From positions 24,520,082 through 24,584,081 of the forward strand of contig NC_067207.1 in NCBI RefSeq assembly GCF_026262505.1: DNA of 64,000 bases, in the 5' to 3' direction. A model generated the notes under the pieces. The model saw only the letters and a program-made list of their open reading frames with translations, did no database searches and had not been told where the DNA came from. Below, in pieces: positions 26,481 through 36,482 of the stretch (position 1 is its first letter; the number at the start of each line of letters is the position of its first letter). The stretch is from Trichomonas vaginalis G3. Its lineage: Eukaryota; Parabasalia; Trichomonadida; Trichomonadidae. Both the position numbers and the translations under genes were made by a program.

Positions 26481-29096
26481 ATGACTTCTTCCTCAGATGA
26501 AGAGATCTTGAAGAAAGGTCGTAAACAAATACTTGAGGATAGTAGCGATTCAGAAGATAATGCACAATTCAAACCTAAGAAAAGAATTCTTTCTAGTGAT
26601 TCTGATGATATCACTATTCCAAAGCGTAAGAAATTCTCGGATTCAGATGAAGATGATGTTAGATTAAAGCCGAAACTTGCCCAACTTGATTCTGATGATG
26701 AGCAAATTCAAGAAAGGAAACGTCCTGATTTTTCGGATTCTGATTCCGGTGAGCTTCCTCCACAAAGAAAGAAGGCTCCGATATTAAGTTCAGATAGTGA
26801 TGAATTACCAGCAAGAAGATCATCACAAGTTCTTTCATCAGATGATGAAAAGAAAACGGCAAGCAAATCAGGAGCTGGCAATAAAGCTGCTGCTTTTGAC
26901 AGCTCGGATGATGAAAATACACCTCAAATAAAGAGGAAAATTCTTGATTCATCGAGTGATGACGATATTCTTCCTGCAAAGCATAATAATGTACCATTTG
27001 ATGATTCATCAGATGAGGAAATCGGATTACCAAAGAAAACTACTCTATTTTCGTCTTCAGATAAAGAAGATATTCCACCAAAGAAGAAGCTCTTAGATTC
27101 ATCATCTGATGATGAAGTCAACCTTCCAATCAAACCATCACAACAGAAATCTGATTCAAAGAAAATTTTACTTGATTCATCTGATGATGAACAACAAGAA
27201 AACAAAAATGAAAAAGATAAAGCCCCTGTTCAAGAAAAATCAAGTTCCGGATCAGAAAGCAAGAAATCAACTCAAGAACAAAATTCGATAAAAATAAACG
27301 AACAAAAAACTACGAAATCCGAAAGCAGTCCGGATAAAAAGGATAGCGATAGCGATTCTGATATTTCTAATGGTGGAAGAAAGTATCCTATTGAAATTGT
27401 CGATAATGAAATCCGAACTACGCCAAATCCAAGCCCTAAGGCTGCCAAACAGTCCACAGAAAATAAAGAGCCTGATTCTCCTAATGAATCAAGCATCAAA
27501 AACTCGAATTCTTCTCAAGCTCTCGAGCTCATCGCAAAGAGACCTCCAACTTCATCAAAATCGTCATCATCCGATAGCGAAGTACCAGAAAATGGAATTC
27601 CTCCTGTTCCTTTGAACGAATATAACAAAGATAAAAATGAAAACGAAGAAGAAAAGACTGAACAACCAGAATCAAACGAAAATACAGTTGAGCAAAGCAA
27701 AGATGAGTCCATTACAGGAAAAGTTGTTAATACAGTTAAGAAATTCCTTTCCGGATGGGGTAAATCGAACAACGACCAAAACGATACCGTCGAAAATACC
27801 GAAAACAAGGAGAAAAGTGATTCTTCGGAAGAAGAAGAGGAAGCAACATTAACTGCCCAACAAAGGTACAGTTTATTGTCTTCTTCTGATGATGACAGTG
27901 ATAAGAAGCAGAAGAAGTCTTCAAAGTTGTCATCTTCTGATGAAAACAAAAAAGATAATTCTGATTCAAACGAAAAAGAAGGAGAAATTGATAACGAAAA
28001 GAATGAAGAAGCTAATAACAACGAGGAAGAAGATTTACAAGAAGAAAAACAAGCCAAAAAGTCTAAATTATCTTCATCTGAATCTTCCGATGAAGAAAAG
28101 GTACAAAAGAAGAAATCCACAGCTAATAATGATGAAGAGGAAGACTTAGAAGAAGAGAAATCAGCTAAAAAGTCTAATTTATCTTCATCAGAATCTTCTG
28201 AAGCAGAAAACGTACAAAAGAAGAAATCTACAGCTAATAATAATGATGAAGATGACTTAGAAGAAGAGAAACCAAAGAAATCTGCTTTATCTTCTTCATC
28301 AGATCAATCTGATGCGGAAAAGTCAAAGAAATCCAAGCAGAAACCAATGGAATCGAAGTCAAAGACCTCAAACTTGATCCAACAAGCACTTTCGACTTCA
28401 TCTTCTGACGAATCTGATGAAATTATCTCTAAAAAACCGAAATCTACCCAAGAAGTCAATGAAACAGAAGAAAAGGAAGTTGCAGATAACGAAGAAGAGG
28501 ACGGAAATGACCAAAAGAGGCAAAGATCTAAGAAGAGAAGAACAATCAAGAGACACAGACCAAAAGAAGAGTATTCTAGCGGTGATTCAGAAGAAGGAGA
28601 CTATCAGAAGAGGATTTTCCAGTCATTTAAGAGATCAAATCGTAATGAAATCAGAAGATTGAAGAAAGAGTCCGAAAAATCCGATGAAACGATGATGACT
28701 CTTGGATTTGATCCAGGAGAGTTCGAAAGAAAGGTCAAATTCCAAATGATGATTAAGCAGAATTTAGAATTAATTTCTCTTGCTGAAAAGAACATTTCTA
28801 TGAAGAAATCATTTGACAATGGACTCAAAATGAGAATTAATTTGGCTATTAAGAATATCGACCAAGAATTGGCACCAAAACAAACAAATGAAGAAGAGGA
28901 AGTTACCGAGGAAGTAAAAAGTGACAAACAAAATGAGCCAACAAAAACTGAAGAAGATATCGTTGTAGTTGAAGAGAAGACAGCAACATCAACTACTACA
29001 AAGTCAACTAAATCTAAAACAAGAACAACTCTCGTACAAAGAGTGAAAACTGAGGTGAAGAAGACAACTACTAAGTCGCTTCGACCAAAGAAATAA
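26481..29096 (+). CDS. Ser/Asp/Glu/Lys-rich phosphoprotein-type nuclear protein
   Basis: An 871-residue low-complexity protein. Residues 1-250 hold a degenerate repeat of about 20 residues built on SSDSDDE, ideal casein kinase 2 sites, alternating with Lys/Arg/Pro patches. Residues about 505-620 hold a tandem unit with NNEEEDLEEEK and KKSxLSSSES, repeated about three times. The only compact-looking part is at about 720-800, with charged helices around GFDPGEFERKVKFQMMI. The make-up resembles nucleolar or transcription-elongation phosphoproteins, but no named domain is clear. Real coding is supported by one long open frame with consistent repeat spacing. Confidence 0.75.
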   Translation: MTSSSDEEILKKGRKQILEDSSDSEDNAQFKPKKRILSSDSDDITIPKRKKFSDSDEDDVRLKPKLAQLDSDDEQIQERKRPDFSDSDSGELPPQRKKAPILSSDSDELPARRSSQVLSSDDEKKTASKSGAGNKAAAFDSSDDENTPQIKRKILDSSSDDDILPAKHNNVPFDDSSDEEIGLPKKTTLFSSSDKEDIPPKKKLLDSSSDDEVNLPIKPSQQKSDSKKILLDSSDDEQQENKNEKDKAPVQEKSSSGSESKKSTQEQNSIKINEQKTTKSESSPDKKDSDSDSDISNGGRKYPIEIVDNEIRTTPNPSPKAAKQSTENKEPDSPNESSIKNSNSSQALELIAKRPPTSSKSSSSDSEVPENGIPPVPLNEYNKDKNENEEEKTEQPESNENTVEQSKDESITGKVVNTVKKFLSGWGKSNNDQNDTVENTENKEKSDSSEEEEEATLTAQQRYSLLSSSDDDSDKKQKKSSKLSSSDENKKDNSDSNEKEGEIDNEKNEEANNNEEEDLQEEKQAKKSKLSSSESSDEEKVQKKKSTANNDEEEDLEEEKSAKKSNLSSSESSEAENVQKKKSTANNNDEDDLEEEKPKKSALSSSSDQSDAEKSKKSKQKPMESKSKTSNLIQQALSTSSSDESDEIISKKPKSTQEVNETEEKEVADNEEEDGNDQKRQRSKKRRTIKRHRPKEEYSSGDSEEGDYQKRIFQSFKRSNRNEIRRLKKESEKSDETMMTLGFDPGEFERKVKFQMMIKQNLELISLAEKNISMKKSFDNGLKMRINLAIKNIDQELAPKQTNEEEEVTEEVKSDKQNEPTKTEEDIVVVEEKTATSTTTKSTKSKTRTTLVQRVKTEVKKTTTKSLRPKK

Positions 29097-29402
29097 TATA
29101 TTTTTAGTTTTATATATATATTTTAAAGATAATGTTGTTTCAAAACAATTTTTTAAAAAAGATTTTTAATATTTTTTTTTAATCATAACTATTCATGTTG
29201 ATAAGCATACATAAATTTGAAATTTATTTGATTTTAATGATAATTTTGCTTTGTTCTATTTCGTTTGTTTCGAAATTTTGAAATTATCTTAAATATACCA
29301 GAATTACATTTGGTTCTAAGCATAATTAAAACTTATTAGACTATTATGCTGTGAAATATAATAAATTACTATATGTGTTGATGAAATTTAAAATTAAGAA
29401 AT

Positions 29403-30551
29403 TTAGCTTACAGCAAAAATTAAGAAAAGAAAATGAGATTGAATTTCAAGTTTGCACAAACAACTTATTGAATAATTTGATTTAATAATGGTGATCACTA
29501 CTCTGCCGTTTCCATTCCAAATTCCGGCAACATTTACAACATCTTCAAACAAATATCCAGAGGTAAGGTTAAATGCATAGTATCTGGAGATTTTATTGTT
29601 ATATAATTCATCAGTAGATGTTAATGCCACTTTGGGAATTATGGCATCTTTTGACAAGGCCCATGAGCTTCCAACGCCAGCACCAGCGCTTCCTAATTGA
29701 GCGGAAAAACCGCCAAACCAGCCGCCGCCAGCACCAGCATTATCAAACATTAAGCCTTCTCGAACAGCAAAAACATTAGACGAAGTACCATATCTCGCAG
29801 CTTCACCAACACCGAAACTAAAACCTTTTTCAGAATCGGCAAAATATTCATTTTTCAAAACTCCATTTGCAAACCAACTTTGAGCGGTGAGGTTTCTTCC
29901 AGCACCTCCGGAACCATCATCAAGTTCTCCATAGGTACCTTGACCGTTATCACAGCCTCCACCTCCACCACTCACAAGAACGCGATGCCAATAGTCATTG
30001 TTTAAAAATTTGACAGCAGTTTGGCCACCGCCAGATCCAGTTCCGCAGAGAATACCGGATGAATCAGCATCGGTACCACAAAAATTCGATGAGCTCCCAC
30101 CTCCACCGTAGCCTCCGCTCACCATGTTTTGTTTCACAAAGCAATTAGGTGTGCCGTATTCCATAATTTTATGTCCGTAGATTCCACGGCCGCCAAGTGT
30201 CAAAAAAGTGACTGTTTGATTCATTAATTGAATTGTGTGGGAAATGTAACCACCAGCACCACCAACGCTTGCTGTTCTTATGCATTTCGTGTTTCCGCGA
30301 TACTTCTGTACAATCTCGTCTTCAATACAGTTATTATCTGAAAATCGATACGATGAAACTTCATTAGTTCTCGAGCCTCCTGAAGCACCATATAGTTCGA
30401 ACTTGTATGCGCCTGGTTCGAGGATTAATTTGTAATCTGTGCATTCTGAATTTGAATCGCATGGATAGTCAAAAATATAATGTGTTTTGTTGAATTTAAC
30501 ATTTGATTTGGCTCCAACAACGGATTCGTTAACGAGTGATGCCGAGATCAT
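29403..30551 (-). CDS. Glycine-rich protein, ALK/LTK-type glycine-rich domain
   Basis: A 382-residue protein. Early on it has PGAYKFELYGASGGS and then a long Gly-rich body with repeated GG-x-GGY and GGGGC-type clusters (GGYGGGGSSSNFCG, GTGSGGGQTA, VSGGGGGCDNGQG, GAGGGWFGG), ending in WNGNGRVVITII. This matches the glycine-rich domain shared by ALK-type receptors and a large trichomonad family. No clear signal peptide; the last 20 residues are hydrophobic (HFLFLIFAVS). It may be an N-terminally short member of a surface-protein family. About 300 AT-rich bases without a gene separate it from the previous gene. Confidence 0.7.
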   Translation of the reverse strand: MISASLVNESVVGAKSNVKFNKTHYIFDYPCDSNSECTDYKLILEPGAYKFELYGASGGSRTNEVSSYRFSDNNCIEDEIVQKYRGNTKCIRTASVGGAGGYISHTIQLMNQTVTFLTLGGRGIYGHKIMEYGTPNCFVKQNMVSGGYGGGGSSSNFCGTDADSSGILCGTGSGGGQTAVKFLNNDYWHRVLVSGGGGGCDNGQGTYGELDDGSGGAGRNLTAQSWFANGVLKNEYFADSEKGFSFGVGEAARYGTSSNVFAVREGLMFDNAGAGGGWFGGFSAQLGSAGAGVGSSWALSKDAIIPKVALTSTDELYNNKISRYYAFNLTSGYLFEDVVNVAGIWNGNGRVVITIIKSNYSISCLCKLEIQSHFLFLIFAVS

Positions 30552-30812
30552 CTATAAATAATACTTCATTCCAGCAGAAACATTCTAATATAAAATGATG
30601 CGATAAAAGTGTCATTTAAGGCTAACCGATACAAATATTTTTAATATTTGCTTGAAGCAAACCAATAGAACAGCTAATTAACATCTAAATATGATGTTAA
30701 ACCATGAAATCAGGATCAGATCAAGTTTCAATAATCTCGTTATTTCTGAAAAATCTATTTTAGAAAGCTTAATGAGGAAATATCAAATTCATTTAACTAA
30801 AACTGTATAAAT

Positions 30813-30817
30813 TCATA
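30813..30817 (+). promoter_or_regulatory. Initiator-like TCATA before the ankyrin gene
   Basis: TCATA fits the trichomonad initiator pattern TCA-Y-W and lies 13 bases before the ATG at 30831, a usual distance. Confidence 0.5.
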
Positions 30818-30830
30818 ATAAAAATAGTAA

Positions 30831-31601
30831 ATGTCACAAGCTCCTCCTCCGGAATTGATCCAAAAGGCAGCAAATGCATGTGCAACGGATCAAATTGAAG
30901 AGTTGCGAACATTAATTCCTAATCAGGTTCCACCTGATTCAGCAATCAAAAAATGTTTTATTTCTGGTTTTAGACACTCAGGAGGTACTTTATTACATGT
31001 TTGCGCTCATTTTGGAAGTACTAATTGTGCAGCTTATCTTATTCGGCATGGAGCATCACCAAATATTATTGATAAAAATCATCGTACTCCATTACTTCTA
31101 GCATCATGGCAGGGCTCAGTTCCCATAGTTGTTGCTTTACTTCGTGCAGGTGCTGATCCAAATATACAGGAAGAATGCTCATTTTTCCCCTTACATAGAG
31201 CCGCAATTAGAGGGTTTGCTGATATTATACAACATCTTGTCAAAGGAGGAACAGATCCAAATTGTGTTGATTATGAAGGCTATACACCACTCCATTTAGC
31301 AGCTAAAAGTAGCCATTATGATGCATGTGAGATGCTTTATCGTTTAGGGGCTGATCCAAACAGAGCAAATAATTTTGTATTCACACCATTAGATTTTGCT
31401 AAGAGATATGGCTTTGACGATATTGTGCAGCTTCTGACAACATCTAGATCGAAGCTTGTGTCATCAATGAGTAGCAGAGGCGATCCTCTAAAATCTGTTG
31501 GATCAAATTGTGAATCTCAAAGTGCCGCAAGAGAAGCTAGTGTTAGAGATTCAGCAAGTTCGCACAGAGAAGCCAGTATCCTTAGTGGAAATGCAAAATA
31601 A
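30831..31601 (+). CDS. Ankyrin repeat protein
   Basis: A 256-residue protein with about five ankyrin repeats between residues 50 and 215; the clearest units read TLLHVCAHFG, TPLLLASWQG, FPLHRAAIRG and TPLHLAAKSS, each followed by the G-A-D/S-P-N turn. The C-terminal 40 residues are Ser/Arg-rich and probably unstructured. Ankyrin proteins are protein-binding scaffolds and form a very large family in Trichomonas; the partner is unknown. The short leader with an initiator-like site supports this start. Confidence 0.9.
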   Translation: MSQAPPPELIQKAANACATDQIEELRTLIPNQVPPDSAIKKCFISGFRHSGGTLLHVCAHFGSTNCAAYLIRHGASPNIIDKNHRTPLLLASWQGSVPIVVALLRAGADPNIQEECSFFPLHRAAIRGFADIIQHLVKGGTDPNCVDYEGYTPLHLAAKSSHYDACEMLYRLGADPNRANNFVFTPLDFAKRYGFDDIVQLLTTSRSKLVSSMSSRGDPLKSVGSNCESQSAAREASVRDSASSHREASILSGNAK

Positions 31602-31959
31602 AATTTGTTTGTTTAAATTTTTGAAGATATCAATCATACCATTCATACTTAGTCTCATACATAATCAAAACTTTTGTATATAAGTCAATTAGTTATCAAA
31701 TAAATAAAAATCAACTAAAGTAATATTTATGGGAATGTTATCAAGAAAATATAAACAGATAATGACACTAAATGAAAAATATATGCAAATCCAGATAATT
31801 ATTCACAAATTTTCAAATTTTCAAAAGAATTTTGCATGTTTTTGAAATTTGAGTTTAAAAGCAAACTACAAAAGTAATGATGATTCTTGTTTGTATTATA
31901 AAATGAAACATTTTCTTATCGAAACGATTATTGTAAAGTTTGTATGGCCTTTCTCTCTA
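31602..31959. other. Intergenic DNA before the ribosomal protein gene
   Basis: AT-rich, 358 bases, no gene. No clear TCA-Y-W initiator is seen within 40 bases of the ribosomal protein ATG. The last 30 bases are pyrimidine-rich. Confidence 0.5.
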
Positions 31960-32427
31960 ATGTCTACAGTCCAGACTGAGCGTGCCTTCCAGAAGCAGCC
32001 ACAGCTCTTCCTCGCCTCCAAGAAGCATGCCAATGCTGAAAAGAAGCAGCGCTATGTCAAGTCCATCGGCCTCAAAATCGAAACACCAAAGACAGCCGAA
32101 GAACGTGAATACATCGATGCTAAGTGCCCATTCACAGGCACAGTCTCCATCCGTGGCCGTGTCCTCCGTGGTGTTGTCGTTTCTACAAAGATGCGCCGTA
32201 CAATCATCATCCGCCGCGATTACCTTCAGTGGATCCGCAAGTACAAGCGTTTCGAGAAGCGCCACACAAAGATCCCAGCTCACATTTCCCCAGCTTTCCT
32301 CGTCAAGGAAGGTGATCTTGTCACAGTCGCTGAATGCCGCCCACTCTCCAAGACAGTCCACTTCAACGTTATCCACGTTAAGCCAGCTGCTGTCGGTGCT
32401 GACAAGAGACAATTCCGTGTCTTCTAA
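31960..32427 (+). CDS. RPS11: 40S ribosomal protein S11 (uS17)
   Basis: A 155-residue small-subunit ribosomal protein. It has the eukaryotic N-terminal extension ([13 protein letters not shown]), then the uS17 OB-fold core with [30 protein letters not shown] and [18 protein letters not shown]. Length matches the family. I start at MSTVQ (31960) because the upstream in-frame stretch is not conserved in S11 proteins. Third codon positions are much richer in C and G than in neighbouring genes, as expected for a highly expressed gene. Confidence 0.97.
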   Translation: MSTVQTERAFQKQPQLFLASKKHANAEKKQRYVKSIGLKIETPKTAEEREYIDAKCPFTGTVSIRGRVLRGVVVSTKMRRTIIIRRDYLQWIRKYKRFEKRHTKIPAHISPAFLVKEGDLVTVAECRPLSKTVHFNVIHVKPAAVGADKRQFRVF

Positions 32428-32530
32428 ACAGAAACACATTTTTATTCTCTAATTTATACAAAAAAACAAAAATTACTCCTTTTTTCATACTAATATACAA
32501 AAAATAACAACAAGTTTTTATAATTACGCA

Positions 32531-33508
32531 TTAAAACATTTCAAGATTCTTTTTAACCTTATTTATATCTTGACGATTTGGTTTGAATTGAGAATAATAG
32601 TTTCTGATGTATCCTATTGGATCATCTGGTTTCCTATCAAAAACTATTTCGCCAATTTCATGAATAAATTCACGAACTGCTGGTTCTTCTGTTAAATACA
32701 TCAGTACTTCTTTTGGATCAATACTTTTCGGTAAATTGATGTAAAATGCATCAATTGCATAAAGATTTGAGTTTGGCTGATTTTCTTGACGATGTTTTGA
32801 AGGTCTTGACTTCTTTCCGATAAGATATGAAGGTTCTTTGACTTTATCAACAGGTGTATATTCTCCTGGACCAGGATTCTTCGATGCGATCATCCAATCT
32901 CCTCTTTTTGGATCTGTAGAGATTTTGGCACTTACGCCAGTAATAGTATTATCATAATGAATATCGTAACAACCAGGGCCAAGTGAATTTGATAAAACAG
33001 GTTCGAAAACGTCTCTTGTTTTTGCAACTGAAATTTTATGACCGCGTGGAGTTAATCCGTATGGGATGTTGTATTTGCATGGTCCTGGTGCATCTGATAA
33101 TTCATATAGAGGCTGTCTTGGTGAGTTTGGAATCTTTACAGCAACTGATTTTAATGGAGGTGGCATAATAAAGTCTATATTTGCAGTATAATTCTCTGTT
33201 GTATCTTTTCGCGGCGATCTAGGTATTTTATATGGTATCTTTCCTGCATCCAAATTGGGCATTGTGTAATCTGACGGACCTGGAATAGCATAAGGATCTT
33301 TATAATCATTTTTACGCACTCCTATTGTGAATTTTGGTGCATCATCACCAAAACTTCCTTTCTCTGTTGAATTAAAATTTGTAACGTACTTAATTCTAAT
33401 TGTTTGTGGAGGTTTTGGTATAGAAATACGCGGAGTTACAGCTGTAAAGTTCAAGACCCTTTTTTTATTTTCATGAGGACTGTAAGCTCTCGCGCTTTTC
33501 GGTTGCAT
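32531..33508 (-). CDS. STPGR (SHIPPO-type) repeat protein
   Basis: A 325-residue protein with repeated Pro-Gly-Pro-x-x-Y units: IPGPSDYTMP, APGPCKYNIP, SLGPGCYDIH and NPGPGEYTPV, spaced about 30-60 residues. These repeats are found in proteins that lie along axonemal and cytoskeletal microtubules. The C-terminal 75 residues are helical and lack the repeat. A second protein of this class is at 44563. Fits a flagellated host with a microtubule axostyle. Confidence 0.85.
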   Translation of the reverse strand: MQPKSARAYSPHENKKRVLNFTAVTPRISIPKPPQTIRIKYVTNFNSTEKGSFGDDAPKFTIGVRKNDYKDPYAIPGPSDYTMPNLDAGKIPYKIPRSPRKDTTENYTANIDFIMPPPLKSVAVKIPNSPRQPLYELSDAPGPCKYNIPYGLTPRGHKISVAKTRDVFEPVLSNSLGPGCYDIHYDNTITGVSAKISTDPKRGDWMIASKNPGPGEYTPVDKVKEPSYLIGKKSRPSKHRQENQPNSNLYAIDAFYINLPKSIDPKEVLMYLTEEPAVREFIHEIGEIVFDRKPDDPIGYIRNYYSQFKPNRQDINKVKKNLEMF

Positions 33509-35293
33509 TTTACTAACGTAATTTCAAAAATTTGTCACTTTTTTCAAAGTTTAGTTACATTGACAAGCTTGAAATTGATTACATATTCATATATATGTGA
33601 TAGTCAGAGTACTTTAATGGGACAAATAGCAAGCGCTAATCAGATTCACCAGGGCTATGAAATGATTTCGTTCATTGGAAAGAATATATTATCAATATTT
33701 TTGTTTGAAAGCCCTTAAAACCTCATAATTTAAACAAACATAATGTATAAAAAGGTTTATTTCGAAGGATATGATGGTTCTTCAGAAATTAAATTAAACT
33801 CCTTTTCATACGTAAAGTCTTCTCGCCTGTAGCCTACCTCGAGACTTTTATTTTCTACCATATAAATAGGCATCATAAATAGTTTCTTTTTTCAAAGTTT
33901 GTTCATAGATATATTGTTGATAAAATATTAAATATATTCAATCTTTCCAAAAACATAAAACAATACAAGAACGCGTTATATCACCCTATGTATTCATAAA
34001 TTGCACACGAAATTTTGAACAATACTTATTTGTTGATGAAGATTATCAAAAAATTGTATTAATTATCTGAATTATTCAGAACTGTTATTAAAATATAAAT
34101 CTTAGCCTAGTTTAAATAAGTGTTCTGATAATTCAATTGGATTAATTCAACTTTGTTTGGAATAGTTTAAATATCATATTTTATAAGCAAATATTAAAAA
34201 CTTTTGAAGTATAAAACGAACATATTCTGTTAGTATGTTTGAATACAAGTTGATTATGCTCATTTTCGGAATATATCTCATTTGATAATTTTAATGTTTA
34301 TGTTATATTAAAGCAATCATATCCCCTTAGTTACTTTTATTAATTTGATGCAATATGACTAAGAATACATTATTAAATATACATGCATTGAGAATTTGCA
34401 CTTCTATTAAATGCAACTATATTGTTTTTAGTGTTTTTAAGCTGGTAAGACGAAATACTATTCTATAAAAGGATTAACAGTATATCAAAATCATAAATTA
34501 TTTTTAATTTGCTTGATGCAATTTTCAAAATCTGTCAAAAACTCCAAAATTCAGATAAAAATGGATTTTAAATTGAACATAAAAATGATCTTTATACACT
34601 AATAATATTAAGAAAATATGAATTTTTTCATTCTTGTCACTTTTCTTTCTAATGGGAACCAACTCGATCTTCTTACAGAAAACCATAATAAAGCATTTTT
34701 GATCAAATAAGATCAAAATTTGCATAGATGTGCTTCATAAAGAGGTTGGATTTCATTCACTGATTCCAAATTTCACGAATTTCAAAACGAATAATTATCT
34801 TTTTAGAAAAGTCATTATAAGGATTTAAAACACAGATCTTCCATGATGAAAAGATACCCATTATTACAAAGAATTTTCTCATTGTTCTCAAAGCTTGCCA
34901 AATTAGATGCTCAAGAAGAGAGAATTTAATGTAAATTGTTACCTTACAAGATCACATCCACTTTGTTGGATTTATTCTACTTGTAACACTGATTTATTAC
35001 CAATTTATCAGATTTTCAATAATCTTTTGACGCTTTGTTATCCAAAAAAAATATTATTTGTTTTGTTGTATTCCTATTACTGATTCTATATTCAGTAATA
35101 CCATTTTCCTCGAGCACGTTACAAAATTGAGAGGGAAAATAAAGCATTATTATTTTAATCTATATACTATCCTAATGCATAATATCATATAATTTTTATT
35201 TATATTTTTCTGAGGCATGCCTAAAAATTGAGTGTTTTCATTTGGTCGGTTTCCTTATCGTCCTCTCCCCCACAATATTGATAAAACCCCTTT
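33509..35293. other. Long AT-rich intergenic region
   Basis: About 1.8 kb with no frame that I can support. Very AT-rich. It may be the decayed upstream or downstream space of the beta-helix remnant that follows. Confidence 0.5.
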
Positions 35294-36433
35294 TTAAAAA
35301 TTTGAATAGGAGACTTTACATATGAAAGACAGTTTAGAAATAGGAATTTTTGGAATAAAAATAGAATCTTTTTTATTTAAATTTTCGACTTCGCATAAAT
35401 AAGTAGAATATAAATTAGAAAGAATGATTTTGGTCATTGACTTTGAACCATGTATATAATTTTCATTTGTTGGAAATGTATTATCTGATTCAAAATGGCA
35501 TTCATTGACTGTACCTGATCCTGATCGAATATAAAATAATTTAGAAGCTTTGTTTCCTTTGAAGAAACTTTGATTGACTGAAAGTATAACAGAAGAAAGC
35601 CAGAAAATTCCATCGCCATTATCTGTAACTTTGTTGTCAATAATATTACAAAAATAGAAATTTTGTGTTTTAGAATTAGGCCAAAAAATACAATTGCACT
35701 CTGTAGATGATGAAAGATTATCGAAATTACTAAAATTTGTTGTTGAAAGAGAAAATGGTTCATAACTAACAAATGCTGCATTAATTATTATATTTGAATC
35801 AGTGATATTTATTGATGAAAATAGTTGAGATCCATAATAATGATACAAAACACCACTATATCCTGTATTTTGAGTGAATGATGATTCAATAACAAAATTT
35901 TTGTGGTTATCATCATCTGTCACTGAAATATATGAATGGGATCCATATGCATTTTTTAATGGTATCTCAGATTCATAACTGCAGACTTTGTATTGAACAA
36001 ATGATCCGGATGATGAAAGATATATGGATCCTCCACTACTTGTAGAGGAGGATTTAAAAAAAGAAGAAGTTGAAACAAGAACTTTTGTTTCTGAAGTTGG
36101 TTGAGTGATTCGAATAACACCATTTGGATTGAAGTTTTCGAAATGAACATAATCAACAAAGACTTTGCCATTTTCTGGGATGCTTCTACTTTGGTTAACA
36201 AGTATGTCATATTTTGAAGGATTATAGAATTGATTCCAGATATCATCTGAAGGTCCTGAGAAATGGAACACTTTCAGTCTTTCAATATTTGCGAGATTTC
36301 CTTCTTTTTCTTTTTCTTCATCAAACAAATATGAGTCATGATGATAGATATTGTTTGGGCGGGTAAAAAATAAATAGGAAATGTTTGTGAAAAAAAGTCT
36401 TGTATCTTTCCCAAATTGAAAAATAAAATTGTT
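35294..36433 (-). pseudogene. Pmp-like beta-helix surface protein, 5'-truncated
   Basis: A minus-strand frame open from 36433 to 35294 (379 residues) with no ATG in its first 300 codons; the first codons that could start it are TTG. It shows short beta-helix rungs rich in Ser, Asn and Phe, with the block SSFFKSSSTSSGGSIYL, then S-F-V-Q-Y-K-V-C-S and GSHSYISV. The remnant at 48085-49268 has the same block (SSFYKC, GGSIFF, QCIQYHICS, GIHSFIAV), so they are relatives. GGSI words recall the GGAI motif of chlamydial-type Pmp proteins that are expanded in Trichomonas. Most likely a truncated family member of the host. Confidence 0.55.
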
Positions 36434-36482
36434 TTATTTAAAATAAATTACAAAAGAGAAAATATTAATAAAAAATAAGATA

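Noticed and set aside
27515-28120. Minus-strand Ser/Phe-rich frame opposite the phosphoprotein
   Set aside because: A complement of the GAA/TCT-rich repeats; no independent support.
26481-29096. Assignment of the Ser/Asp-rich protein to a named factor such as IWS1, LEO1 or Nopp140
   Set aside because: The shared feature is only low complexity; no conserved domain of those proteins is visible.
31849-31959. Longer N-terminus for ribosomal protein S11
   Set aside because: The extension begins with TTG, is not like any S11 N-terminus, and the ATG at 31960 gives the usual length.
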